Shown: positions 1 to 7,539 of the stretch, in pieces
Position numbering within the stretch: position 1 is the first letter of the stretch
Layout of the letters: every line of letters begins with the position of its first letter
From: Burkholderiales bacterium
Lineage (GTDB): Bacteria; Pseudomonadota; Gammaproteobacteria; Burkholderiales; Burkholderiaceae_C
Direction: 5' to 3'
Assembly: GCA_016191995.1 (NCBI GenBank)
Contig: JACPVA010000026.1
Span: 1 to 50,343, forward strand
DNA length: 50,343 bases
Notes under the pieces: model-generated
Databases searched by the model: none
The model's input: only the letters and a program-made list of their open reading frames with translations
Told to the model about the DNA's origin: nothing
Made by a program: the position numbers and the translations under genes

Positions 1-2
1 AT

Positions 3-374
3 GCGCTGGCCGACCATTACCGCAGCGCCGATGTCTTCGTCTTCCCCTCCCTGACCGAAACCTTCGGCATCGTCCTGATCGAGGCTATGGCCTGCGGCCT
101 GCCGATTGCCGGATTCCCGGCGACCGGGCCGGTCGATGTCGTGACCCGGCCCTTGCTTGGCTGCGTCGATGAGAATCTTCACAAGGCCGCCCGCACCGCC
201 CTCGCCGCCCCCGGCACGGCCGCAGCACCGGCCGCCCCCGCACCCGCCGCCCCTGGCGCCGCCCCCGCACCGGCCGCCCCTGGCGCCGCCCCCGCAGCGG
301 CCGCCCCTGCCGGCACTGGCACTGGCACGCTCGACCCCGCCGACATCAGCAAAGGCCTCGGAATCAAGCGATGA
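3..374 (+). CDS. Glycosyltransferase family 4, C-terminal fragment with Ala/Pro-rich tail (5' end outside window)
   Basis: The reading frame is open from the left edge and ends at TGA 372-374, sharing ATGA with epsE. The first ~60 residues match the C-terminal nucleotide-sugar half of a GT4 enzyme: PSLTETFGIVLIEAMACG, then GFPATGPVDVV. The usual last helix is missing. Instead there is a tail of about 50 residues of APAAPGAAP-type repeats ending DPADISKGLGIKR. Such a tail is foreign to GT4 and looks like the end of another secreted protein; in related loci the gene before epsE is often the peptidyl-prolyl isomerase EpsD, so a chimera is possible (inference). The GT4 identity is good; the function of this product is uncertain. 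Confidence 0.7.
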   Translation, partial: ALADHYRSADVFVFPSLTETFGIVLIEAMACGLPIAGFPATGPVDVVTRPLLGCVDENLHKAARTALAAPGTAAAPAAPAPAAPGAAPAPAAPGAAPAAAAPAGTGTGTLDPADISKGLGIKR

Positions 375-1216
375 CGACCCCCCTGCACCCCCTCGCGCGC
401 ACGCTCGCGTGCATCGTCGCCGCGTGCGCCGCGCTGCTGGCCGGCGCCGCCCCGGCCTGGGCGCAGCAGGCCGCGGCTGCCATGGCCGCGGCCGAATACC
501 GCCTAGGCGCCGGCGACGTCATCCGCATCAGCGTCTGCCAGATGCCCGACCTGGCGCTGGAGGCGCGGCTGTCCGAGGCCGGCGTCATCAGCTACCCGCT
601 GCTGGGCAGCGTCCAGATCGGCGGCCTGAGCGTGCCGCAGGCGGAGAAGAAGATCGCCGACGGCCTGCGCGACGGCAACTTCGTCAAGCAGCCGCAGGTC
701 AGCATCCTCGTCACGCAGGTGCGCGGCAACCAGGCGAGCGTGCTCGGCCAGGTCAACCGCCCAGGCCGCTACCCGCTGGAAAGCGCCGGCCTGCGCCTGA
801 CCGAGCTGCTGGCCACCGCCGGCGGCGTCGCCGCCAGCGGCGCCGATACCGTCACCCTCGTCGGCAGCCGCGGCGGCCAGCCGTTCCGGCGCGCGATCGA
901 CCTGCCATCGCTATTCCGCACCGACGGCGGCGGCGACGACCCCCTCATCCAGCATGGCGACGCCGTCTACGTCGAGCGTGCACCGCTGGTCTACATCTAC
1001 GGCGAGGTCCAGCGCCCCGGCGCGATGCGCCTGGAGCGCGGCATGACGCTGCTGCAGGTGCTGGCCGCCGGCGGCGGCCTGACCCAGCGCGGCACCGACA
1101 AGGGCATCCGCGTGCACCGGCGAGATGCCCAGGGCCAGGTCCAGGTCCTGACGCCGGGCATGGACGACCGCGTGCAGGACGGCGACGTCGTCTACGTGCG
1201 CGAGAGCCTGTTCTGA
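371..1216 (+). CDS. epsE: Polysaccharide export outer-membrane protein EpsE (Wza-like)
   Basis: 281 residues. It has a Sec signal peptide (hydrophobic stretch around residues 12-28, cleavage near AWA-QQ). A polysaccharide export domain follows (YRLGAGDVIRISV, residues ~42-125), then two SLBB-like segments (QVNRPGRYPLESAG and GEVQRPGAMRLERG). This is the standard build of periplasmic/outer-membrane polysaccharide secretins of the EpsE family. Start codon ATG overlaps the previous stop as ATGA, indicating translational coupling. It would form the exit pore together with EpsL. The last 41 bp, including the stop, are repeated at 1538-1578 after an inserted DUF2442 gene. Confidence 0.92.
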   Translation: MTTPLHPLARTLACIVAACAALLAGAAPAWAQQAAAAMAAAEYRLGAGDVIRISVCQMPDLALEARLSEAGVISYPLLGSVQIGGLSVPQAEKKIADGLRDGNFVKQPQVSILVTQVRGNQASVLGQVNRPGRYPLESAGLRLTELLATAGGVAASGADTVTLVGSRGGQPFRRAIDLPSLFRTDGGGDDPLIQHGDAVYVERAPLVYIYGEVQRPGAMRLERGMTLLQVLAAGGGLTQRGTDKGIRVHRRDAQGQVQVLTPGMDDRVQDGDVVYVRESLF

Positions 1217-1578
1217 GCCACCATGCGGATGCGTCATGCCGGTCATCTCGATGTTTCATGGCATCGTGATTCGCATGTACACACTATCGTGAAGCACGAC
1301 CTCTTGAGCATCGAGCTGCTACCGGATCACAAACTGATGGTCGAGCTCGCCGATGGCCGGCGTGGCGTCGTCGACGTCCGGCCCTGGCTCGAAGCCCCCG
1401 GCATGGCGCGCCTGCGCGATCACGCGTACTTTGCACAGGTCACCATCCTGCTCGGCGCGGCGACCTGGCCGGAAGGCGAGGACATTGCGCCCGAAACGCT
1501 CGCCGAAGCGTTGCAGGCGCTGCAGGCTGCGTGAGCCCGGCGACGTCCTCTACGTGCGCGAGAGCCTGTTCTGAGCCA
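1180..1578 (+). repeat. Direct repeat of the epsE 3' end flanking a DUF2442 gene
   Basis: The 41 bp at 1180-1220 (end of epsE with its TGA and 6 bp beyond) recur at 1538-1578 with one mismatch (G1190 versus C1548). The second copy follows the DUF2442 stop directly and still encodes YVRESLF-stop. The arrangement is epsE tail, DUF2442, epsE tail again, so the inserted gene is bounded by a duplication of the host gene's 3' end. Confidence 0.9.
1289..1534 (+). CDS. DUF2442 domain protein
   Basis: About 81 residues from GTG 1289; an ATG at 1223 would add 22 residues that do not look like the family. The fold signature HKLMVELADGRRGVVDVRPWL followed by a short helix and ATWPEGEDIAPETL matches DUF2442, small proteins often paired with DUF4160 and regarded as toxin-antitoxin-like. 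No DUF4160 partner is adjacent here. The gene sits between two copies of the epsE 3' end, so it is an insertion into the eps operon. Function unknown. Confidence 0.75.
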   Translation: MKHDLLSIELLPDHKLMVELADGRRGVVDVRPWLEAPGMARLRDHAYFAQVTILLGAATWPEGEDIAPETLAEALQALQAA

Positions 1579-1585
1579 AGAAGCG

Positions 1586-1807
1586 ATGATCGACTGGTCC
1601 ACCTGCGAGGCAGCCGAGCGCGACCCCGGCCGCGTCAGCGGCGCCTGGGTGTTTCGCGGTACGCGCGTTCCGCTGGCGGCCTTGTTCGAGAACCTCGAGG
1701 ATGGTGCGCAGGTACAGGACTTCGTCGCTTGGTTCCCCGGCGTGAGCATCGAGCAGGTCCGTGCCGTGCTCGAGCACGCGGCGCGCAGCGCCGTGGCCGA
1801 GGCCTAG
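1586..1807 (+). CDS. DUF433 antitoxin-like protein
   Basis: 73 residues with the DUF433 pattern: start MIDWSTCE, then GAWVFRGTRVPLAALFENLEDG, then the helix VDFxxWFPGVSIEQVRAVLEHA type. DUF433 proteins are winged-HTH antitoxins usually followed by a DUF5615 PIN-like toxin. No toxin follows; the next gene is epsF, so this is an orphan antitoxin inside the eps operon. It lies 8 bp beyond the duplicated epsE tail. Confidence 0.8.
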   Translation: MIDWSTCEAAERDPGRVSGAWVFRGTRVPLAALFENLEDGAQVQDFVAWFPGVSIEQVRAVLEHAARSAVAEA

Positions 1808-1888
1808 GCGAACTCGCCATCCCCTGACGCACGATCCGGCACACCCCACCCAGCGCCCGCCGACCTCCACCCAAGCAGAGCCCCACCC

Positions 1889-3304
1889 ATGACCCTCGGC
1901 CAATTCCTCTCCGTCCTGCGCGCCCGCTGGTGGGTGGTGCTGCTGGTGCTGGCGCTCACCGTGGGCACCACCGTCGCGGTCAGCCTGCTGCTGCCCAAGC
2001 AGTACACCGCCAGCGCCAGCGTCGTCGTCGACTTCAAGCCCGACCCGGTCAGCGCCGTCGTCTTCGGCGGCATGCCCAGCCCCGCGGTGATGGCCACGCA
2101 GGTCGACATCCTGAACAGCGAGCGCGTCGCCATGCGCGTCGTGCGCAACCTGCGCCTGGCCGACAACCCCGACGTCCGCGCCCAGTGGCAGGAGGCCACC
2201 GAGGGCGAGGGCACGATCGAGCAGTGGCTGATCGCGCTGTTCCGCAAGAGCCTGCTCGTCGAGCCCTCGCGCGAGAGCAGCGTCATCAACGTCGCCTACA
2301 CCGCACCCGACCCGCGCTTCGCCGCCGGGCTGGCCAACGCCTTCGTCGAGGCCTACACCCAGACCTCGCTCGAGCTGCGTGTGGACCCCGCGCGCCAGTT
2401 CAGCGGCTTCTTCGACGTCCAGCTCAAGGAGCACCGCGACCGCCTAGAGTCTGCGCAGAACAAGCTCAGCGCCTACCAGAAGCAGCACGGCATCATCGCC
2501 AGCGACGAGCGGCTGGACGTGGAGACCCAGCGCCTGAACGAGCTGTCCAGCCAGCTCGTCGCGCTGCAGGCCGTCGCCGCGGGGTCCGTCAGCCGGCAGG
2601 CGCAGGCGCAGGGCGCGGCCGACCAGATGCAGGAGCTGCTGAACAACCCGCTGCTCAACAACCTGAAGGCCGAGATCGGCCGCATCGAGGCCCGGCTGCA
2701 GGAGCTCAGCAGCCGCCTGGGCGACCGCCACCCGCAGGTCGTCGAGACCCGCGCCACGCTGGACGCGCTGCAGAAGCGCTTCGACGCCGAGAGCCGCCGC
2801 GTCGCCGGCGGCGTGCGCGTCACCAGCAACATCGACAGCAGCCGCGTGGCGCAGGCGCGCACCTCGATGGACGCGCAGCGCGAGCGCGTGCTGCGCATGA
2901 AGGCCGTTCGCGACGAGGGCATGCTGCTGCAGCGCGACGTGGAGAGCGCGCAGCGCGCCTACGACAACATCCAGGCGCGCCAGGTGCAGACCAACCTCGA
3001 GAGCCAGACGACGCAGAGCTCGGTCCACACGCTGACCCAGGCCGTGCCGCCGGTGGAGCCCTCTTCGCCCAACCTGCTGCTGAACACCGCGCTGGCGATC
3101 TTCCTCGGCAGCCTGCTTGCGGTGGGCACCGCGCTGCTGCTCGAGCTGCTGGACCGCCGTGTGCGCAACGCCGACGACGTCGTCGCCGCGCTGGACCTGC
3201 CCGTCATCGGCTTCATGCCGAAGCCCGGCGGCAACCGCAAGCGTGCATCGATGATGCAGCAGCGGCTTCTGGCCCCGGCGCGCCCGGCGCTGCCCCAGTC
3301 CTGA
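1889..3304 (+). CDS. epsF: EPS chain-length determinant protein EpsF (Wzz/GumC-like)
   Basis: 471 residues. An N-terminal membrane helix (residues ~15-35, WWVVLLVLALTVGTTV) is followed by a Wzz-type periplasmic segment. Long coiled coils with Gln/Glu-rich helices follow (residues ~170-380), then a second membrane helix (~400-420, LLLNTALAIFLGSLLAVG) and a short basic cytoplasmic tail. This topology is the polysaccharide co-polymerase of the exosortase-linked EpsF family. It partners the separate kinase-like EpsG encoded next. Confidence 0.92.
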   Translation: MTLGQFLSVLRARWWVVLLVLALTVGTTVAVSLLLPKQYTASASVVVDFKPDPVSAVVFGGMPSPAVMATQVDILNSERVAMRVVRNLRLADNPDVRAQWQEATEGEGTIEQWLIALFRKSLLVEPSRESSVINVAYTAPDPRFAAGLANAFVEAYTQTSLELRVDPARQFSGFFDVQLKEHRDRLESAQNKLSAYQKQHGIIASDERLDVETQRLNELSSQLVALQAVAAGSVSRQAQAQGAADQMQELLNNPLLNNLKAEIGRIEARLQELSSRLGDRHPQVVETRATLDALQKRFDAESRRVAGGVRVTSNIDSSRVAQARTSMDAQRERVLRMKAVRDEGMLLQRDVESAQRAYDNIQARQVQTNLESQTTQSSVHTLTQAVPPVEPSSPNLLLNTALAIFLGSLLAVGTALLLELLDRRVRNADDVVAALDLPVIGFMPKPGGNRKRASMMQQRLLAPARPALPQS

Positions 3305-3358
3305 GCCGCCCCGGCCCTGCCGCCGCCGCCCGCCCGAGATCGACCCGAGACCCCCAGC

Positions 3359-4294
3359 ATGGCCAAGTTCCGAGCCTCCGCCCTCGCGCCCGAGGAGCTG
3401 CCGAAGATCGTCCACGGCGCCGGCACTGCAGCCGCCGACGCACAGGACGGCGCCGTGCTGGACCGCAGCATCGGCGACATCCTGGCCGAGCTGCGCGACC
3501 TGGACCAGGAACAGGTCGAGCGCATCCTGGCGCACCAGCGCAAGACCGGCGTGCGCTTCGGCGAGGCCGCCATCGCGCTCGGCCTGGCCACGCGCGACGA
3601 CGTGCTGGTGGCGCTGGCGCAGCAGTTCCACTACCCCTACGCACCCGACGCGCAGCACCAGGTCAGCGCCGAGCTGGTCGCCCTGCGCGAGCCCTTCGGC
3701 CACCGCGCCGAGGCCTTCCGCGCGCTGCGCACGCACGTCATGATGCGGCTCTTCGGCGAGAACGAGCACCCGCGGCGCGCGCTGGCCGTCATCAGCCCCG
3801 ACACGCTCGACGGCAAGACCTATTGCGCCGCCAACCTGGCCGCCAGCCTGGCGCAGCTCGGCGGGCGCACGCTGCTGGTGGACGCCGACCTGCGCGGCCC
3901 GCGCCAGCACGAGGTCTTCGGGCTGGACAACCGCAGCGGGCTGAGCAGCATCCTCAACGGCCGCGCCGACAGCCAGGCCATCCAGCAGATCGCCGGCGTA
4001 CCCAGCCTGTTCGTGCTGCCGGCCGGCGCCACCCCACCCAACCCGCTGGAACTGGTGGAGCGCCCCGGCTTCGGGCTGCTGATGCGCGAGCTGGCCGCCA
4101 AGTTCGACCATGTCGTCGTCGACACCCCGGCCGCCGTCTTCGGCGCCGACGCCAGCGTCATCGCCGTGCGCTGTGGCGCGGCGCTGGTCATCGCGCGCAA
4201 GGACGCCAGCCGGGTGGCCATGCTGCAGGACCTGGTCGGCAGCCTGGAGGGCTTCCAGGTCAAGGTGGCCGGGGCGGTGATGAACGAGTATTGA
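3359..4294 (+). CDS. epsG: Chain-length determinant tyrosine-kinase-like ATPase EpsG
   Basis: 311 residues. The N-terminal ~110 residues resemble the GspE/Pil N-terminal type domain (QVERILAHQRKTGVRFGEAA). A BY-kinase/MinD-like ATPase follows: a P-loop of unusual form (ISPDTLDGKTYCAANLA, residues ~143-159), Walker A' LLVDADLRGPRQHEVF and Walker B-like VVVDTPA. The P-loop lacks the canonical GxxxxGK glycine but keeps GKT. There is no Tyr-rich C-terminal cluster. It would control EpsF-dependent polymer length at the inner membrane. Confidence 0.9.
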   Translation: MAKFRASALAPEELPKIVHGAGTAAADAQDGAVLDRSIGDILAELRDLDQEQVERILAHQRKTGVRFGEAAIALGLATRDDVLVALAQQFHYPYAPDAQHQVSAELVALREPFGHRAEAFRALRTHVMMRLFGENEHPRRALAVISPDTLDGKTYCAANLAASLAQLGGRTLLVDADLRGPRQHEVFGLDNRSGLSSILNGRADSQAIQQIAGVPSLFVLPAGATPPNPLELVERPGFGLLMRELAAKFDHVVVDTPAAVFGADASVIAVRCGAALVIARKDASRVAMLQDLVGSLEGFQVKVAGAVMNEY

Positions 4295-4327
4295 GCCACG
4301 AGCGGCGCCACCACCCCGAGGCCCGAC

Positions 4328-4558
4328 ATGCAAGCCATCCGCGAGACGCACGACGTATCCGACGGTTCGGTCACGATCCGTCTGCCACAGGGTTTTTCGG
4401 CGCGTCGCGTGGAAGTCATCGTGCTGCCCGCGGACGAAGACCGCACCGCCGGCCGCGTACGCGAGCGCCGTCCGGCACCCGAGCTGGCCGGCACCGTCAT
4501 CCGCGACGATCTGATCCAGCCCGCCGTGGCGCCGGAAGAGTGGGACGCGCTGAGGTGA
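4328..4558 (+). CDS. Antitoxin of a PIN-toxin module (VapB/AbrB-like), intact
   Basis: 76 residues. MQAIRETHDVSDGSVTIRLPQG followed by RRVEVIVLP and a C-terminal toxin-binding tail ending APEEWDALR fits the small antitoxins that precede PIN toxins. Its stop overlaps the start of a PIN reading frame (TGATG at 4556-4560), which here survives only as MVLLDT. The last 42 bp plus the PIN start are repeated at 6107-6168. Orphan antitoxin inserted between epsG and the first xrtB copy. Confidence 0.7.
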   Translation: MQAIRETHDVSDGSVTIRLPQGFSARRVEVIVLPADEDRTAGRVRERRPAPELAGTVIRDDLIQPAVAPEEWDALR

Positions 4559-4632
4559 TGGTCTTGCTCGACACTCTCGCCGCGCGCATGGCGCGGGCAC
4601 GGGCCGTACCACTGGGGCCGCAGGCGACATGA
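4558..4632 (+). pseudogene. Deletion scar: PIN toxin start fused to nucleotidyltransferase end
   Basis: A 24-codon frame begins MVLLDT, identical to the start of the PIN fragment at 6150. It continues as ARMARARAVPLGPQAT, identical to the C-terminus of the nucleotidyltransferase at 6314-6619. It is therefore what remains of a PIN-nucleotidyltransferase pair after a deletion in this copy of the duplication. Confidence 0.85.
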
Positions 4633-5348
4633 TGAGCGCCGTCCCCGACCCCATGGCAACGCAGGCGCGCCCGGCCGCGCCCCGCCTGGCTGCCCACCGG
4701 CGCCGACCCGCTGGTGCTGGCGATGCTGGTGGGCGGCTTTGCGCTGCTGTACCTGCCCACCTACTGGAGCCTGGTCGATACCGTCTGGGCCAGCGACGAG
4801 CAGGGCCTCGGGCCCATCATCCTGGCCGTGAGCCTGTGGCTGCTGTTCCAGCTTCGCCACCAGATCGGCGCGCTGCCCCCGCTGTTCTTCCTGCTGTTCA
4901 TGATCCCGCTGCCCGGCGCGCTGGTGGCGGCGGTGACGACACCGCTGAAGGCGGCCGTCTCCTACGTCGCCGAGCTGCTGATGTACCACGCCGGCTACCC
5001 GGTGGCGCGCAGCGGCGTGATCCTGCACGTGGGCCAGTACCAGTTGCTGGTGGCCGAAGCCTGCGCCGGCCTGAACAGCATGTTCACGCTGGAGGCGCTG
5101 GGCCTGCTGTACATGAACCTGCTGGGCTACACCAATGTCGTGCGCAACGTCACGCTGGCGGTGCTGATCATCCCGATCGCATTCGTCGCCAACGTCATCC
5201 GCGTGATGATCCTGATCCTGGTCACCTACCACCTCGGCGACGCCGCGGAGCAGGGCTTCGTGCACGACTTCGCTGGCATGGTGCTGTTCATGGCCGGGCT
5301 GATCCTGATGCTGATCACCGACAAGCTGCTGGGCTTGTTCATCCCCGC
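4629..5348 (+). pseudogene. xrtB: Degenerate second copy of exosortase B
   Basis: Close homologue of the intact xrtB at 6616-7539. Two lesions are visible. Near codon 17, 8 bp are missing relative to the intact copy, which shifts the frame. An in-frame 171-bp deletion, corresponding to 6874-7044 (57 codons), removes a block containing about two membrane helices. The catalytic Cys (VAEACAGLNS), Arg (ANVIRVM) and His (VHDFAG) codons survive. From ATG 4714 a 260-residue frame is open and runs on into the REP-like repeat. A product missing helices is unlikely to be active, though sorting-type residues are retained. Confidence 0.85.
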
Positions 5349-5364
5349 ATGCCGGCCCCCAACT

Positions 5365-5480
5365 CCGTCACCCCGGCGGAGGCCGGGGTCCAGGGCTGAC
5401 GTGGGAAAGCCTCTGGATTCCCGCTTTCGCGGGAATGACGAAGCTACCACCCTGGATTCCGGCCTGCGCCGGAATGACGG
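5365..5480. repeat. REP-like cluster of three hairpins
   Basis: Three consecutive GC-rich hairpins: ACCCCGGC/GCCGGGGT (5370-5389), TTCCCGC/GCGGGAA around 5417-5435 and TTCCGGC/GCCGGAA around 5457-5474. The last two share the outer CTGGATTC...GAATGACG sequence common in proteobacterial intergenic repeats. The cluster lies just past the truncated xrtB, whose open frame runs through it. Confidence 0.85.
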
Positions 5481-5501
5481 TACAGGTGGTGGATAGGCAA
5501 T

Positions 5502-5807
5502 ATGCCGAAGCTGTATGAATATTTTGGGATCATCGTCATGTTCTACGCTAATGAACATGAGCCGGTGCATGTGCATGGCAAATGCCAGGGCAGGGAAATG
5601 CGCGCGGAAATCACCCTGCTGAACGGCCTGGTGAGCGAGATTCGCTACAAGGAGGTTGCCGGCCGGCTCCCTCTGGAATCGACTGAATTGCGCTATTTCG
5701 ATGAAGTAGTCACGGCTCGTGCTGACGAAATCGTCCAGAAATGGATCGACTTCTTCGTACTGCATAAATCAATCAAGCCCGAGCGAATCACAAGGAGGCT
5801 GAAATGA
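5502..5807 (+). CDS. DUF4160 domain protein
   Basis: 101 residues. YEYFGIIVMFYANEHEPVHVH is the hallmark of DUF4160, followed by an E/K-rich helical C-terminus. DUF4160 and DUF2442 genes commonly occur as a two-gene toxin-antitoxin-like cassette, and the downstream gene here is DUF2442 with a 4-bp ATGA overlap. Base composition is clearly more A/T-rich than the eps genes, suggesting recent transfer. Biochemical activity is not established. Confidence 0.88.
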   Translation: MPKLYEYFGIIVMFYANEHEPVHVHGKCQGREMRAEITLLNGLVSEIRYKEVAGRLPLESTELRYFDEVVTARADEIVQKWIDFFVLHKSIKPERITRRLK

Positions 5808-6085
5808 CAGGTAAAGTCATCAACATCGTTTCTGCTCAGCAGGCGGGCGACTGCGTCCTGCACCTTGTTTTCGACGACGGCACGGCCCAGGACGTCGACT
5901 TCAAGCCTTTTCTGACGCACTCATCCCACCCGGACATCAGGAGTTTTCTCGACCCTGCTCGTTTTGCCGGGTTCAGGATCGAATACGGCGAGCTTGTCTG
6001 GGGCGACTATGAGCTCTGCTTTCCGATCGAGGATCTGTACAAGAACCGGATCGTCAATCATGCCTCGATCGAGAAGGCGGCCTAG
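5804..6085 (+). CDS. DUF2442 domain protein, partner of DUF4160
   Basis: 93 residues: CVLHLVFDDGTAQDVDFKPFL, then FAGFRIEYGELVWGDYELCFPIEDLY, typical of DUF2442. A strong ribosome site AAGGAG precedes the ATG inside the end of the DUF4160 gene. It is distinct in sequence from the DUF2442 gene at 1289, so the two were acquired separately. Confidence 0.88.
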   Translation: MTGKVINIVSAQQAGDCVLHLVFDDGTAQDVDFKPFLTHSSHPDIRSFLDPARFAGFRIEYGELVWGDYELCFPIEDLYKNRIVNHASIEKAA

Positions 6086-6106
6086 TGTTTGGTAACAAGA
6101 ACCACT

Positions 6107-6150
6107 TCCAGCCCGCCGTGGCGCCGGAAGAGTGGGACGCGCTGAGGTGA
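6107..6150 (+). pseudogene. 3' tail of the antitoxin gene (second copy)
   Basis: 6107-6168 repeats 4515-4576 (62 bp, one mismatch). It encodes QPAVAPEEWDALR-stop and then the PIN start. The 5' part of the antitoxin gene is absent here. Confidence 0.88.
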
Positions 6151-6278
6151 TGGTCTTGCTCGATACTCATGTCTGGGTGCGTTGGCTGGCGCCTGCGGCC
6201 AGGCCGCTGACAGACCGCTTGCTGGCGCTCGAGAGATCCGTGCGCCAGTACCCCGAGATCCGGCAACTTCTGGCGTGA
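6150..6278 (+). pseudogene. PIN-domain toxin with internal deletion
   Basis: A 42-codon frame: residues 1-30 (MVLLDTHVWVRWLAPAARPL onward) are a PIN N-terminus with its first catalytic Asp. The next residues (VRQYPEIRQLLA) are a PIN C-terminus. The roughly 80 residues between them, with the other acidic active-site residues, are missing. It cannot be an active VapC-type RNase. Confidence 0.8.
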
Positions 6279-6313
6279 ACGTACGAGTACTGAGGCTCGC
6301 CACGATACCCGCC

Positions 6314-6619
6314 ATGCGCCTCGACGCTGACCAGACCGACACCATCCTGGCCTGCATCCGCCACCAGTTCGGCGACGACGCGCGGGTGATGGTGTTCGGC
6401 TCGCGCCTGGACGACAGCGCGCGCGGCGGCGATATCGACCTGCTGGTGGAGACGAGCGCACCGCCCACGCTGCGCCAGCGCGCACTGGCGACCATGGCGC
6501 TGGAGGGCGCGCTGCAGTTGCCGGTCGATATCGTCGCCGTGCAGCGCGGCGTGCCTGCGAGCCCGTTCGCGCGTATGGCGCGTGCACGGGCCGTACCACT
6601 GGGGCCGCAGGCGACATGA
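6314..6619 (+). CDS. MNT-type nucleotidyltransferase
   Basis: 101 residues. VMVFGSRLDDSARGGDIDLLVE carries the GSxxxxxxxxxSDxDL-like motif of minimal nucleotidyltransferases (here GGDIDL), with a third Asp in LPVDIVAV. This family is the MNT antitoxin partner of HEPN toxins, but no HEPN gene is present. TGA overlaps the xrtB ATG (ATGA), so the two are coupled. Its C-terminal codons also remain upstream of the damaged xrtB copy, so the gene was part of the duplicated block. Confidence 0.8.
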   Translation: MRLDADQTDTILACIRHQFGDDARVMVFGSRLDDSARGGDIDLLVETSAPPTLRQRALATMALEGALQLPVDIVAVQRGVPASPFARMARARAVPLGPQAT

Positions 6620-7539
6620 TGAGCGCCGTCCCCGACCCCGTGGCAACGCAGGCGCGCCCTGCCGCCCGGCCGCGCCCCGCCTGGCTCCCCACCGGCGCCG
6701 ACCCGCTGGTGCTGGCCATGCTGGCGGGCGGCTTCGCGCTGCTGTACCTGCCGACCTACTGGGACTTGGCACAAACCATCTGGGCCAGCGACGAGCAGGG
6801 CCACGGGCCGATCATCCTGGCCGTCAGCCTGTGGCTGCTGTTCCAGCTGCGCCACCGGATCGCCGCGCTGCCGTCGCGCCCGGCCCCCATGCTGGGCGGC
6901 GCGGTGTTCGCGTTCGGGCTGCTGCTGTACGCGCTGGGGCGCACGCAGGCGATCATCATGTTCGAGGCCGGCTCGCAGATCGCCGTCATCGCCGGCCTGC
7001 TGCTGATTTTCAAGGGTGGCGCAGCGCTGCGCATGGCGTGGTTCCCGCTGTTCTTCCTGCTGTTCATGATCCCGCTGCCCGGTGCGCTGGTGGCGGCGGT
7101 GACGACGCCGCTGAAGGCGGCCGTCTCCTACGTGGCCGAGCTGCTGATGTACCAGCTCGGCTACCCGGTGGCGCGCAGCGGCGTGATCCTGCACGTGGGC
7201 CAATACCAGTTGCTGGTGGCCGACGCCTGCGCGGGCCTGAACAGCATGTTCACGCTCGAGGCGCTGGGCCTGCTGTACATGAACCTGATGGGCTACACCA
7301 GCGTCGTGCGCAACGTCACGCTGGCGGTGCTGGTCATCCCGATCGCGTTCGTCGCCAACGTCATCCGGGTGATGATCCTGATCCTGGTCACCTACCACTT
7401 CGGCGACGCCGCGGGGCAGGGCTTCGTGCACGACTTCGCCGGCATGGTGCTGTTCATGGCCGGGCTGACCCTGATGCTGATGACCGACAAGCTGCTGGGC
7501 CTGTTCATCCCCAGCGGCCGCAAGGAGGCCGCGGCATGA
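6616..7539 (+). CDS. xrtB: Exosortase B
   Basis: 307 residues, polytopic membrane protein with about eight hydrophobic helices. The exosortase catalytic triad is visible: Cys205 in VADACAGLNS, Arg251 in ANVIRVM and His272 in VHDFAG. XrtB enzymes cleave the PEP-CTERM signal and are encoded beside EpsI. Start at ATG 6616 or 6619. Upstream it overlaps the nucleotidyltransferase stop and downstream the epsI start (ATGA each). Many PEP-CTERM substrates are encoded further right in this window. Confidence 0.93.
   Translation: MMSAVPDPVATQARPAARPRPAWLPTGADPLVLAMLAGGFALLYLPTYWDLAQTIWASDEQGHGPIILAVSLWLLFQLRHRIAALPSRPAPMLGGAVFAFGLLLYALGRTQAIIMFEAGSQIAVIAGLLLIFKGGAALRMAWFPLFFLLFMIPLPGALVAAVTTPLKAAVSYVAELLMYQLGYPVARSGVILHVGQYQLLVADACAGLNSMFTLEALGLLYMNLMGYTSVVRNVTLAVLVIPIAFVANVIRVMILILVTYHFGDAAGQGFVHDFAGMVLFMAGLTLMLMTDKLLGLFIPSGRKEAAA

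Noticed and set aside
1930-4632. A 900-residue plus-strand frame across epsF and epsG
   Set aside because: Arg/Ala/Pro-rich shadow of the two genes in another frame; no domain and no ribosome site.
5365-5480. The hairpin cluster as coding tail of the second exosortase
   Set aside because: The frame is open, but the sequence is a known type of palindromic repeat and reads as low-complexity peptide.
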